This document shows positions 12,501-21,832 of a stretch of DNA of 64,000 bases, piece by piece. How positions within the stretch are numbered: the stretch's first letter is position 1; the number at the start of each line of letters is the position of its first letter. Both the position numbers and the translations under genes were made by a program. This stretch comes from Leuctra nigra (taxonomy: Eukaryota > Arthropoda > Insecta > Plecoptera > Leuctridae), in the NCBI GenBank assembly GCA_934045905.1, contig OW203762.1, positions 56,631,411 through 56,695,410 on the forward strand, written 5' to 3'. The notes beneath the pieces are model-generated. The model made no database searches. It worked only from the letters and a program-made list of their open reading frames with translations, and was not told where the DNA came from.

Positions 12501-15500
12501 TTGTGTCATTATTTCGAATTCGATTCCCTCGAAAAGTGTGACGTATTCCTAGGTTTGAAAGTCTCTATTCTTCTACATAAGGATGTTTTGACAGGTTCAC
12601 ATTCAAGTGCATGAGTGAGAAGTGCGGAGAAATTATATCTGTGGATGCCGCCTACAATTCCAAGGACCAATGCTACGCCCTGGAGAAGTGTGTCAATCCC
12701 AACTGCACTGTCGCTCCAGTCGAATACGTTGCCAGCATTCAGAACTGTCTCACGCAAACCATGCGCTCTTACATTCACAAATATTATGCGGTGAGTTCAT
12801 TTAAACGTGACAATCTTCAGTTAATAAGATGTCAATCAACTGGTAATATAACGTGTCGCTCGCTCGGCATTAGTGCAGTGACCTTGACCACTGGCCAATC
12901 AGGAGGCTAGAACCAGAATGCCACGGCAATGGCTTTGTACTATAAACAATGTTCTGTAGTGAGCGATGAACTGTTAATGAGGCTCAATGCTGTTTCCCTG
13001 TCCATTAGAAATGGGTGGTCTGCGACGATCCAACTTGCGCCAATCGCACCCGGCGCATTCCTCTCGGCTTCAAACACTCAAATCCCACGTGCACTCGATG
13101 TCACAACTTCCTCATGTTTAAAGAGGTAAGAATATTTTATTGTAAGGTTCTTGATGTTTATGAGTTATTTACTAAACTCTCTAGATCTATTTAATTACCT
13201 ATATGATGGAGGTCAAATATTCACATTTTTAAGATGCATAATAAAGGTCTCTCAAAAGTAATGGACTTCAAAGGAATTATTTCAAAGCAGGGTTTATATC
13301 CCAGCCCATTTCCACTTCCTATTTGGGCTGTATTTCATTAAAAAGTTAGTTCTGCTCTGCTGATCAATAGTACTTGGAAGACTGTTTAAACGATCTGGCT
13401 GTTCAAATCTCACTTCAGTGTCTGCACTCGTGGTGAAGATTTGATGAATTTGGGTCTTTGATATATTCATATTTGTTTATTTCAGTACTCGGGGAAGGAT
13501 CTATACACCCAGATCTGCTACTTCCAGCACATATTTGATCTCTCCAAGATTTTGGAAAAGAGTGAGTACAGATAAAATATTATTAAATAGGGACTAGGGA
13601 TATCGATGATACATTATACCGGGTGGCGCAAAAAAAATCACCCCGATTGAGAGGTCACTATATCAAAACTAATTTAGATAGGATTCTGAAATTTGTACAC
13701 ATATTAGAAAACATACCAAAATTTAAAATGTGCAAGTTTCAAAAACATTACTATTGTAGGAAAAAACAGCTGTTCAAACTTGGTTGTCAAAAAATTGATT
13801 ATACGGAGCTCAAATAGCGCGCGTCCAAAAAACTTCCAATGGCCGAGACGCTGTTTCTTCAAAACTACGTACGATATCAAGCTGAAAATTTCAAATTAAA
13901 TTGAACATATGTTAAGATCGATTGTTAAAAATTTCAATCAATTTGAATGAATGGAACGAAAGTTATGGAATCTTGAAGTTGAGCTTGAAAACAAAATAGT
14001 GGGAAAAGAATCACTTTTATAACGCGTGTAATAAAAGTTTAGAAATAATCTACATATTCTGATTTTACGCTCAACTTCAAGATCCATAATTTTCTTTCCA
14101 TTCATTGAAATAGATTGAAATTTTTACACAATCGATCTCAACATATTATCAATATAATTTGAAATTTTCAGCTTGATATCGTACGTAGTTTTGAAGAAAC
14201 AGCGTCCCGGCCATTGGAAGTTTTCTGGACGCGCGCTATTTGAGCTCCGTATAATCAATTTTTGACAACCAAATTTGAACAGCTGTAACTTTTTTCCTAC
14301 AATAGTAATCATTTTGAAACTTGCACATACTATTAAATTTTGGTATGTTTTCTAATACATGTACAAATTTCAGAATCCTATATATCGTCCCCCCAGTTCA
14401 AGACTGCGTTATTGCAAAAAAACATTTTTTTTACTTTTCACTAAAATGTCTTTGTCAGGACCTCACCTATTATGTCCAATGATGCAAATTCTTATATGTC
14501 ATAATTTGGTCATCCTAGACCACATAACGCTGTATTACCCGTAGGTAGGAGTGTGCGAATAGTGAATTTTGATGTCGAAGTCGAAGTCGAATAGTTGCCC
14601 ATGAATATCTCGAAGTCGAATTCGAATATCGAAGTTTCTCGAATAGTTTCTCGAATAGTTTCTCGAAGTCGAATATTTTTTGTAAATAATGCTATTTTTC
14701 CTACCAACAAATTTAAAATAGAATTCAAGAAATTTAGATTTATATATTTTTTTAAATTAATGTAGGATCAGTATCAGACATAGCCAGGTAGGTAGCATGG
14801 TATTGTGCCTATAAATAAAAACATACTTTTTACAATGTGGTATTGAACAGTAAAAATTAAATACCTATAGGCACACAAAATTGAAACAATATCAAAATAT
14901 TGTATGTTATCTCAGCTATTAACGAAAGGAAATTACTTCCTGCTCAATAAGCTTGTACCTAAGTTGTAGATAAGGCGTCTTCAAAATGCTTTGACGCGTG
15001 TTGCACTTTGCCCTTGCCAGGGAAAAAGAGTTCCAAAGCCGCTTTTCCTTGCTCTAAATTTGCGTTAGCAGATTCCATAGTTCGACTTCGTGTCGGAAAT
15101 ATTTCGCAAAATTAAAAACACAACACAAAACACAGGTAAGCTTGGCACGGCGAATGCAACAAATTGAAATCAGCTGTCTACTGTTGACACACGACGAGAC
15201 GAGTTTTGGCGTTGGAACTTGGAGGGGGGTGTGTGTATTGTGCGCGCCAAAGGTGCGCGCCGCGCGACCTTGTCCTTGGGCGAGATGTACGCTGATTGGT
15301 CTGATGAACTTCTTTACCGACGCGCGCGCACTATTCGAATTTAAACGAATACTTCGACATGTAATAAATCAATATTCGACTTCGAGATCGAATACTTCGC
15401 CTAATTCGAATATTCGCACACCCCTACCCGTAGGTCATTTTCACTTTTAATTCGTTCAATACTACGTTATCTGCAAATTTCCTATGCTATTTACAGATAG

Positions 15501-16774
15501 TGTAGTCTTGCACCAGAATTATGTAAACCTGGCGTCAAAACTAAATTCAAGACAACGTTATTTGCAAATAGTGCAGTATTGCTCTGGAATTTACCATGTT
15601 AAATCTGTCTTTAGAAATACAACTTGAGAAGAATGTTAGTTCAATACTGCACTATCTGCAAATAACGTTGTATTGAACAATACATTTACCTATTAATTAA
15701 TATTGCCAATTATAATAATCCAATCAATATTTTGAAAAGTACGTTATGCGTATTTCTGTTGAGACTAATTACATAAAAATAATGATACCATTTAACTGTT
15801 ATTCTGATTTGTAAGGCGATTTTGAAATATTAAAACGTCGTTTTATCAACAATGAAGTTTTGCAGATAACGCAGTCTTGAACTGGGGGGACGATATTCGA
15901 TATAGTGACCTCTCAATCAGGGTGATTTGTTTTGCGCCACCCGGTATAATGGATTTTTATTTGTGGTTATTTTCAATTATGAAACCATAAATTTGATTTT
16001 TTTTAAATATCTAATTTATGGTTTCATAAAGGTTGATTCACACGGCCATTCCAAACTTCGAAGTTCGGAACGGCCGTTTCATTTAGAGCCTTGTTGAATG
16101 TACAAAACATTGAATTCAATCTTCCATTACAATTGTTTTCTTAGTTCTTAATAGATCCCTTCCCTTCTTTTTTGATTTCATAATGCAACAGTGGTTACTT
16201 TTGTCAGATCATATGGTGATGGGAGTTTACAAACTCCATACACTCCACATCTCAAAAATAGACCAAAAATGCAATTCATGTTTTTCATAGTAGTATGTAC
16301 AATTATCTTTGGTAGTACATACAACGGAACAGGTTGGGTGAGTGGTTAACGCTCTTAGCTTGTATTACGGAGGCCCGGGTTTGATTCCCGCGGCCGTTCT
16401 TCCTACTGGGGTTTTTTCGTGGTTTTCCCTCATTCGACAGGCAAATGCTGGGATAGGTACCCTACTAATAGGCCACGACCGCCTCCTTCCCACCTTCCAT
16501 CCTTACCCACTCTTCACCATCAACATAATCATTCATCCGTTGCCATTAGCCTCGCTTCAGAACAGTGCGGCGTTAAGCCCCAGACAAAAAAAAATATTTG
16601 TATTGAATTTCAGATATCAGCCGACCGAGCAAAGTGCTGGAATCCGCTTACTTACAACTGATGGAGCATGTCGAGCGAACCGTACGTCAGAGTGCATATT
16701 CTTCAATCAATTTAACAAAGCTCTTCCTCGATGTACAATCTACAATGTCGATAAGCAAGCCACTAATGCGATAG
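49..16774 (+). CDS. POLA1: DNA polymerase alpha catalytic subunit, 3' part of gene (12 exons)
   Basis: Family-B replicative polymerase that extends the RNA primer made by primase in the nuclear pol alpha-primase complex. The 5' end lies outside the window. Exons read from GT-AG borders and phase: 49-360, 2363-2560, 5765-6002, 6593-6732, 9284-9489, 10591-10855, 11589-11763, 12167-12281, 12595-12790, 13009-13125, 13486-13561, 16614-16774. They total 2199 bp, exactly 732 codons plus TAG. Seen directly: motif [15 protein letters not shown] (exon 2), motif [14 protein letters not shown] (exon 3), motif [10 protein letters not shown] (exon 4), then the thumb region and two Cys-rich zinc modules near the C-terminus. 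The order and the distinctive stretch [13 protein letters not shown] match POLA1 rather than pol delta or epsilon. No frameshift or stop is seen in any exon. Introns are swollen by nested transposons. The exonuclease-like N-terminal half is not in view. Confidence 0.95.
498..1136. mobile_element. pogo/Tigger-like nonautonomous DNA transposon
   Basis: Inverted ends: the left begins CAGTAAACCTTCGTTAATTC and the right, reverse-complemented, begins CAGTAAACCCTCATTATTTC. TA dinucleotides flank both ends (496-497, 1137-1138), the target site of Tc1/mariner/pogo elements. The interior is AT-rich with scattered ttcgaatt words and no transposase frame. It sits in a POLA1 intron. A related element lies at 7004-8993. 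Confidence 0.8.
1433..1867. mobile_element. hAT-like MITE with 8-bp target duplication
   Basis: Begins TAGGGCTGTGCGAGATTGAG and ends with the inverted form (tgcacagcccta). It is flanked by a perfect 8-bp duplication GATACTAG at 1425-1432 and 1868-1875, the hallmark of hAT insertion. Subterminal regions consist of repeated tcgag/gagatc words. No protein-coding capacity. Related ends occur at 3468, 14546 and 17736. Confidence 0.85.
2363..2560 (+). CDS. POLA1: POLA1 exon with polymerase motif A
   Basis: 66 codons, phase 0 at both ends, between the acceptor gcgtag and the donor gtcagt. Encodes [15 protein letters not shown] followed by [14 protein letters not shown], the family-B motif A whose first Asp binds a catalytic metal. 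The short charged start ([16 protein letters not shown]) is the variable linker found here in pol alpha. Confidence 0.94.
3468..4492. mobile_element. hAT-like MITE, nested
   Basis: Ends TAGGGGTGTGCGAGTACTCG and, inverted, cgcacagccct then a, flanked by the 8-bp duplication AAAAAAAT (3460-3467, 4493-4500). Subterminal repeats of gactcga/tcgagt. The low-complexity flank slightly weakens the duplication, but both ends match the family at 1433 and 14546. Carries a smaller TTAA-flanked MITE. Confidence 0.8.
3630..3791. mobile_element. short palindromic MITE, TTAA target
   Basis: Almost perfect hairpin: aggtggattcacacgg at the left and cgtgtgaatccacc at the right, each bordered by TTAA, the target of piggyBac-type elements. 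About 160 bp and non-coding. A one-ended relative is at 16029-16078 (ggttgattcacacggcc). Confidence 0.7.
4904..5140 (-). mobile_element. LINE 3'-end fragment
   Basis: Read on the minus strand this is a 3' non-LTR retrotransposon end: a frame rich in Glu/Arg codons, then the shared 3' UTR (ggaaccgggc) and an ATT-type tail (aataataat on the plus strand). It matches the ends at 7252-8192 and 55785-56190. 5'-truncated and non-functional. Contains a run of G at 4940-4957. Confidence 0.7.
5487..5681. mobile_element. short inverted-repeat MITE
   Basis: About 40 bp at the left (gccccatttacacggtgcaa) is repeated inverted at 5643-5681 with few mismatches, and an inner segment (cttctgtgtcaca) also pairs. 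Hairpin of about 195 bp, non-coding, ending 84 bp before the POLA1 motif B exon. Target duplication not clear. Confidence 0.65.
5765..6002 (+). CDS. POLA1: POLA1 exon with polymerase motif B
   Basis: Begins after the acceptor tgctccag and ends at gtaaga, leaving one base (A) that joins TG of the next exon. Encodes the fingers helix: [19 protein letters not shown], then [17 protein letters not shown], the motif B that contacts the incoming nucleotide. The spliced join reads VT-M-KGREIL, as expected for the family. Confidence 0.93.
6044..6262. mobile_element. short inverted-repeat MITE
   Basis: Ends tcgttcatattacagatttt and, inverted, aatctgtaatgtgaacga. The interior is a run of taactatagttaac-type words that also pair. 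About 220 bp in the POLA1 intron between the motif B and motif C exons. No coding potential. Confidence 0.6.
6593..6732 (+). CDS. POLA1: POLA1 exon with polymerase motif C
   Basis: Starts after the acceptor cacctcag and ends at gtaaat, phase 0 at its end. Contains YGDTDSIMI, the most conserved family-B motif, with both catalytic Asp residues intact. The preceding [19 protein letters not shown] matches the palm of pol alpha. Confidence 0.94.
7004..8993. mobile_element. pogo/Tigger-like element split by a LINE
   Basis: Left end CAGTAAAACCTCGTTAAGTC and right end inverted (ggaggttttactg), bordered by TA at 7002-7003 and 8994-8995. Same ends as the element at 498-1136, with the same gggaccc word shortly after the left end. 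The insertion at 7252-8192 makes up nearly half its length. No transposase frame. Confidence 0.78.
7252..8192 (+). mobile_element. 5'-truncated LINE with reverse transcriptase C-terminal part
   Basis: Open frame about 7272-8132. It begins in the reverse transcriptase palm ([10 protein letters not shown], the YADD catalytic motif) and runs through the thumb ([20 protein letters not shown]) to [11 protein letters not shown] and VGRPRDRW, typical of non-LTR elements, ending in a Glu run. The 3' UTR ends in (ATT)n. A 15-bp duplication attatatataatctg flanks it (7237-7251 and 8193-8207), so this is a target-primed insertion truncated at the 5' end. The clade cannot be assigned safely. The frame is intact, suggesting a fairly young copy. 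Confidence 0.85.
9610..10300. mobile_element. foldback (long inverted repeat) element
   Basis: Arms of about 250 bp: e.g. attgcgcgccaatgaataca at 9797-9816 recurs inverted near 10090-10110, and aaaaactccaggca recurs inverted as tgcctggagttttt. Only about 110 bp at the centre is unpaired. A TATATAAG word lies near the right end (10253-10262). It lies in the POLA1 intron 9490-10590; the outer limits are approximate. Confidence 0.75.
12595..13125 (+). CDS. POLA1: POLA1 exons with the two C-terminal zinc modules
   Basis: Two exons, 12595-12790 and 13009-13125, split by a 218-bp intron. The first carries CMSEKC and CVNPNC, the four cysteines expected of the first zinc module. The second carries CDDPTC and CTRCHN, the second module. 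In the family this C-terminal domain binds the B subunit and primase. All eight cysteines are present, which suggests an intact tail. Confidence 0.9.
14385..15892. mobile_element. inverted-repeat element nested in the foldback MITE
   Basis: Left end atcgtccccccagttcaaga and right end the inverse (cttgaactggggggacgat). Each end continues into sequence related to gcagataacgcagt or its inverse, and similar words recur at 15475-15665 (cgttatttgcaaatagtgca and inverted forms). Non-coding. It carries the hAT at 14546-15426. Confidence 0.65.
14546..15426. mobile_element. hAT-like element, third nesting level
   Basis: Begins TAGGAGTGTGCGAATAGTG and ends with the inverse (cgcacacccct then a). Perfect 8-bp duplication CCCGTAGG at 14538-14545 and 15427-15434. 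Subterminal gaagtcgaagtcgaat repeats at the left and ttcgaatattcg repeats at the right. No transposase. This is the cleanest target duplication in the window. Confidence 0.88.
16331..16599 (+). mobile_element. tRNA-derived SINE
   Basis: The 5' part has RNA polymerase III promoter boxes: A-box-like gtgagtggttaacgc and B-box-like gggtttgattcccgc. A body (ttttcgtggttttccctcat, then aaatgctgggatag) of a type I recognise from arthropod SINEs follows, ending in an A-run at 16586-16594. The tail ends about 20 bp before the acceptor of the last POLA1 exon. Confidence 0.75.
16614..16774 (+). CDS. POLA1: POLA1 terminal exon
   Basis: Last exon, from the acceptor gaatttcag to TAG at 16772-16774. The codon split with exon 13486-13561 gives [12 protein letters not shown]. 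It encodes a helical tail ([20 protein letters not shown], then [10 protein letters not shown]) matching the C-terminal helix of pol alpha. A SINE ends about 20 bp upstream of the acceptor. A possible AATAAA signal is at 17524-17529. Confidence 0.9.
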
Positions 16775-17735
16775 AAATGTCAGCTGTCAAACTTTTACGG
16801 AGCGTCAAAGCGATGTGTCACTACATTTTTCAAAGACAGATTTTCTACGTACAATTGAACAGATTTCTCAAAGCTTTGGCACTAAAAGATGAGACAACAA
16901 ATCAAAGTATTTTCATTTTCGCTTCATCAATTTGAAATTTGCTGGTTTTGATTCTTTGTTAAAATACATCATGTTCTGGCTTAGGGCTTGAGATTATTTC
17001 TCTCTCTCCATATAAAACATGAACATAAAAATGAGCAGGAGAATGTGTTCATCTGGGTATAAGCAATAGGGTTGAGAGAAGGGATTGAACAGCACAGTTT
17101 TGGGGAAATGTTTTTGTTTCGTCAAACACGGTGTCGGCTTCAATTATTTCATGCTGCATCTTACAATCTGACACTTGATTGGTTGAGAGAACATTTCGCA
17201 AGAACTGTGATGTTACCAGTGAGATTGCTTTGTCAGCTATTTGTTTATTATTAGCATCGACCACTTTTTTGACTTAATTGAGTTGGCATGTGTGCCGACT
17301 TCACAGGTACTGAATTAAAAAAAAATAATTATAATGAAGTGGATATGCAACTATAACAATTAGCTGGCAATTTAAATAAGTTTTAAGTTAATGTATGTAA
17401 ATTAATTTTGTAAGCAAGTATAATGTGTAAGTTGTTTATTTAAATTTGTCATATTGTAGTAGGTACATAGCCAACAGAAGGTGACAATTGGGAAACACTT
17501 CTGTAATCCATTTGATAAAACACAATAAAATGTAGGTACTGACTCAACATTCATATTTTGAAAGTTCTCATAAATTCCACTCCCGCACTTTACGACTGTA
17601 TCACACTCACAATCTTATGGGACATTAGAGATTTTAAAAATTCACAAGATAACTCTATATTTAGTATGATTAAAACATGACTAGGCTGAGAGGAAACGGT
17701 ACATGTTGTGTGGGCAAAGTAGCAATAGTAATCTC
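16775..17735. other. POLA1 3' UTR and downstream sequence
   Basis: AT-rich and free of convincing coding frames. A possible polyadenylation signal AATAAA is at 17524-17529, about 750 bp after the stop. No repeat boundary was recognised in this stretch. Confidence 0.4.
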
Positions 17736-18368
17736 TAGGGATGTGCAAGATTAAAACTTTTCATGTCGAGCGAAATTATTTGTGCGAGATCACACCTTTT
17801 ATGTCAAGATGTTTGTTGTGAAAAAAGTACAATGTAAATTGTCCAGCCACACAAAAAAATACAATTTGTTGAAAGTCATAAGGGCTGTTTTCTTCAATAC
17901 ATAAAACAAGACAAATAATATTTATGGAAGTGCTAAAGTTTGTTCACTGTTAGAATAATTAGCCGTAATGGCGGCTGTGTACTACTGTAGTCTAGCGAAC
18001 AAATACCTACACATGTAAATATCAATATAATAATTTTAAAATATGTATAATACGACTGTAAATACAAATAAATATGTAAATTTCATTGAATTTGTCTAAT
18101 TTTTCTACTATTAAAAATTGTGCATTTGACATAATTTATACAATTCCAATAATACAAAGAAGAAAGTCTTGCCATTGACAGGGCAGTGTTCAAGTGAACG
18201 ACCAATGAAGGACGAAAACGTCAGAAATATTCTAACAGTGAACGAACTTTACATGGAGATACAAGAAAGGCAAAGTTAGCGAAACATTCGAGATGATTCG
18301 AAACATTCGAAATTCGAGATGGTGTTTAATCTATCTCATCCAGAATTTTCGAGACTTGCACAGCCCTA
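17736..18368. mobile_element. hAT-like MITE
   Basis: Left end TAGGGATGTGCAAGATTAAA, right end inverse of TAGGGCTGTGCAAG, with tcatgtcgagcga near the left as in the element at 1433. Left flank GTAATCTC; right flank GTA-CCTA-ATCTC, i.e. the same 8 bp split by four extra bases. Confidence 0.72.
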
Positions 18369-18954
18369 GTACCTAATCTCCAGAAGACAATTCTTGTAAC
18401 CTAGAACAGTTGCTTAAAATCGTTCTTCATTAAAAGACATGTGGTAGAAAAATGTACGTTGTACCCAATATAATTTGTAACGTAGTATGCATAAATCATA
18501 CAATAGACTAAGATAGCATACATAATGTTTAAAACAATCTACCATTATTTATATATTATAGGTACCCCCATTTACCTACATCACAAAATCTCCATTGAGC
18601 TTGATGTAGCAACACATTTTGGATAATACTATTACGTATGTACACCAAGATTGAGCTATGGGTTTAATACGAAACGATGCTGGTAAATACGTTAGTATAG
18701 CTCAGTCATTACCAATTAAATGCGGAATGGATTATGCAAGGTCATAAGCATTTACGTAGATGTGACTGCCCTCCAGTATTAAATGCGAAACTATGTTGAA
18801 ATGTGGTACCAAGGTGATGCAAAACAACTTGTGACCTGCCTGGGCTGGGATTCTAGAACTGCAAAGCAGTAGCAATTTCGTTAGCAATGAAATTTTGCCA
18901 TAAGCTTTATACAGATTGCTATTCCGCCAGCAATCAATAATAGTTGTAGAATCG

Positions 18955-19297
18955 CAACCCTGGGGACAGGCGTGGTACAAGTGAAGAACAACCCTGGGGA
19001 CAGGCATGGTACAAGTGAAGAACAACCCTGGGGACAGGCATGGTACAAGTGAAGAAGAACCCTGGGGACAGGCATGGTACAAGTGAAGAACAACCCTGGG
19101 GACAGGCATGGTACAAGTGAAGAAGAACCCTGGGGACAGGCATGGTACAAGTGAAGAACAACCCTGGGGACAGGCATGGTACAAGTGAAGAACAACCCTG
19201 GGGACAGGCATGGTACAAGTGAAGAAGAACCCTGGGGACAGGCATGGTACAAGTGAAGAACAACCCTGGGGACAGGCATGGTACAAGTGAAGAAGAA
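18955..19297. repeat. 34-bp tandem repeat, about 10 copies
   Basis: Unit aaccctggggacaggcatgg plus tacaagtgaagaac, about ten near-identical copies, varying mainly at the last base (gaac or gaag). Since 34 is not divisible by 3, translation of either strand cycles through frames every three units, so long minus-strand frames here are by-products. It directly abuts the left end of the element at 19313. Confidence 0.9.
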
Positions 19298-19312
19298 CGG
19301 CAGTCGTGTTCA

Positions 19313-19967
19313 CAGGTCTCCCAACAGGTCACTATTTTCACTAAAAGTATTTTTTTTAGCCAGGTCATTTCATGATTTATAGCCATTTGGTCATTGAAAG
19401 TCATTTAAAAAAAATGAATCTAGTCCATCCGCTTATTTTTCATGGAAGTAAAAATTGTCTTAAATTTGTGTACAAATCACGTAGAAAGGCACTAAATTTG
19501 TTTCTGAAATTCAAAATTTTCCCGGGGCTGTTCACCCCGGACCCTTATTGTATTGGGGGGCCCTCCCCCCAAACCCCCCATTGTGTTCATAAGCAAATAC
19601 GGTTCCCCTGACAAACGCCAAGCATCCGCCCAGGGCACTTATTATTTTCAAAACTAACCACTGACTGAGAATTGTAATATCTAAGTAATTTGTCAAGCAT
19701 TGCTTCTGTACAATAACTAATTTTTAATGAATGAAGGACAGATGCCAATTGAATCTCGTTTTTCGATTTGTCATTTGGATGCTTTATATTCTGACCCACT
19801 CAATTGTAAAATTGTAATTTCAAGTGATCAATCATTAAGCCAATGATATAATTTATTTATATTTTATTTGTAAACGTCCATTACTTTGGTCATTATCTGG
19901 TCATTATTTTCTAAATAAAAGTCATTAAAACTCATTATTTTTAAGGTAGAAACTGTTGGGAGCCCTG
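19313..19967. mobile_element. probable hAT-like nonautonomous element
   Basis: Ends CAGGTCTCCCAACAG and, reverse-complemented, CAGGGCTCCCAACAG. The interior has a G+C-rich hairpin (ggggctgttcaccccgg, 19523-19539) like that at 41397-41415. No matching 8-bp flanks were found, perhaps because the left flank is a tandem repeat. Non-coding. Confidence 0.6.
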
Positions 19968-20603
19968 TTATCAGTTAACAAGCTTCAATCCAGAACCGTT
20001 ACAGGTTGACATCATTATCCATTTTGTATCTATAGAAATTACTTGAAGTGAAGTACCTAAGTTTCCAATGAGTATTATTGGCCCACACTCAGTGATGGCT
20101 TTTTCTTTTTGTTTCATCAAGATAGAAAAACATATTCCAGAACTACTTGACTCCTTCCACGGGGGTAGGACCTACATTCCTATTGGCAATAACAGACAAA
20201 TGTCTCCACCAGTCGACTAGTTTCTTTGAAACTTCTTGATGCAAAATCGTAGAATTGGTCTCTGGTTAACAACCATAGAAATCAACTGTAAACAATAATA
20301 CTTCACTCGGGAAATTCGGGGATCTGCTTCTTTAGTTGCAAAGCCAATTGGTAGGTAGGAACCTGTGTGTATGCCAATGAAAACATTTCAGTAAGTGCCG
20401 GCTGTTTAATTCTCGGACTAAATATCGTCATGAACTTTTGAACCAAATTATTTGAGATGTGAAAAGTAGTTTGCTTGTTTGTTACGTCTTCTTCGTGGCC
20501 TAAGAAAAAAGTATTAATACAAGCTAGAATACAGCTAGAATTTTGTGCCCAAAACAAGACGTGGTGTAATAATTGTGTAGAGTTGGGGCACAAATGTTGA
20601 ATT

Positions 20604-20716
20604 ATGGCGTTTTCGTCTGGCTGCACTGGGGTTGCACTGAAATGACGTCACCATACAAAACTCCATGCTAATTTCAAACCGAGTGCAAACTCAGTGCGGC
20701 CAGTCGAAAACGCCAT
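20604..20716. mobile_element. short MITE
   Basis: Ends atggcgttttcg and the inverse cgaaaacgccat, with inner pairing of gcactg/cagtgc words. 113 bp, non-coding. Class not determined. Confidence 0.55.
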
Positions 20717-20880
20717 TTGAAGTTAATGTTATTTTTTTTTCGCATCGTAAATAATTTGAATGGTACAAAAGTTAATATATATCTGTCCCCGTTTCCAAAA
20801 AAAAAGTAAATCAATAATAATTGGTGTTTGCCATAGGAATGGTTTCTATTTTGGTGCAATCTAGAATTTTGATGTTTTTA

Positions 20881-21036
20881 GGGCCGGTTTAACCAAAGTT
20901 AATCTGAGGCGGATTAACTATATATTGGACTAAATTGGCGGCACAGCCAATCAGATACCTCAAAATGAGTGAAACAATTGAATTTAATCCAAAAGTTAGT
21001 CAATCCAGCACAATTAAACTTTGGTTATTCCGGGCC
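20881..21036. mobile_element. harbinger-like MITE with TTA target duplication
   Basis: Ends gggccggtttaaccaaagtt and, inverted, aactttggttattccgggcc, bordered on both sides by TTA. The 3-bp duplication fits PIF/Harbinger elements. A LINE fragment follows at 21068. Confidence 0.6.
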
Positions 21037-21067
21037 TTAGATAATTTTCTGCTATTTATGATTCAAG

Positions 21068-21181
21068 ACGAGGAGGAGACGCCAGGCGTGGTCAGCCGGT
21101 CTCCAGTAGTCCTGTAGCCCTAGTGTTAAGAACACCCACCCCCTAACCCATTAAATTGGAACCAGCAGAGAGATTATTATT
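21068..21181 (+). mobile_element. LINE 3'-end fragment
   Basis: Matches the 3' end of the copy at 7252-8192 (gacgccaggcgtggtcagcc, then cccattaaattggaaccag) and ends in ATT repeats. Flanked by tatgattcaag and tatgattccaaag, a near-perfect target duplication. Only about 115 bp of the element is present. Confidence 0.75.
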
Positions 21182-21430
21182 ATGATTCCAAAGGGCCTGG
21201 TTCTTAATTAAATGAATTAAAGTCCAGCAGAGCCATTTGAATGGAGCAGATTTATCCATATCATATAACCATTCACTTAAATAGTATAAATAAAATAATT
21301 ACGGCATGCAACACCAAAATGGCCCATCTTATTTTCCATTCTTCCCTCAGTTTTCTGAATCATTCGATGTATGGCAAAACACCGATCATGTATAAAACTG
21401 AATGCAGAACTAGAATACAGCTGCCTTGTT

Positions 21431-21824
21431 CATGGGCGCCCACAGGATTTCTGCCAGGTGGGGGCAGGTCAAGGAAAACAATATCGAACAAGTTTAAGGG
21501 GGGTGTGGGGGGCGCGCCCCCCACCCTGCCCCGCAGGGCGTTTTTTGGTTTTTGGACACTTTGAAATCAATTTTGAGACGTTTTGAGGTGTATTTTGTTG
21601 AAATATTAAATATTTTTTAATTATTGCACTTTGGGGTGGTGGGGGACATGTTCAAAACTGCCCCGCAGGGCATTTTTTGGATTTTTTACACTGTAAAATC
21701 AATTTTTTTTGTTCTTTTGATTACAAAATGATACTTTACGTTAAACCCCATACAATTTTTATGTTTTCCTGACATCCAGGGGGGGGCAAGCGCCCCCCCT
21801 TGCCCCCCCCTGCGGGCGCCCATG
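21431..21824. mobile_element. hAT-like MITE with 8-bp duplication
   Basis: Left end CATGGGCGCCCACAGG, right end inverse of CATGGGCGCCCGCAGG. Perfect 8-bp duplication GCCTTGTT at 21423-21430 and 21825-21832. Contains G and C runs and the word tgccccgcagggc twice. Non-coding. Confidence 0.8.
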
Positions 21825-21832
21825 GCCTTGTT

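Larger units (their letters stand above)
13613..15950. mobile_element. foldback MITE interrupted by nested elements
   Basis: Ends ATTATACCGGGTGGCGCAAA and the exact inverse at 15931-15950. The next 30 bp (ttgagaggtcactatat) also pair. Inner arms 13660-13890 and 14160-14385 are inverted copies (e.g. tacgtacgatatcaagctga). An element at about 14385-15892 splits the right arm. TA borders the core ends, compatible with a Tc1/mariner-type target. Confidence 0.78.

Noticed and set aside
16342..16935. A 197-codon frame over the SINE
   Set aside because: It runs through a SINE and then the wrong frame of the last POLA1 exon.
18732..19404. Minus-strand proteins with a CPQGCSSLVP-type repeat
   Set aside because: The three overlapping frames are simply the 34-bp tandem repeat read in rotating phase.
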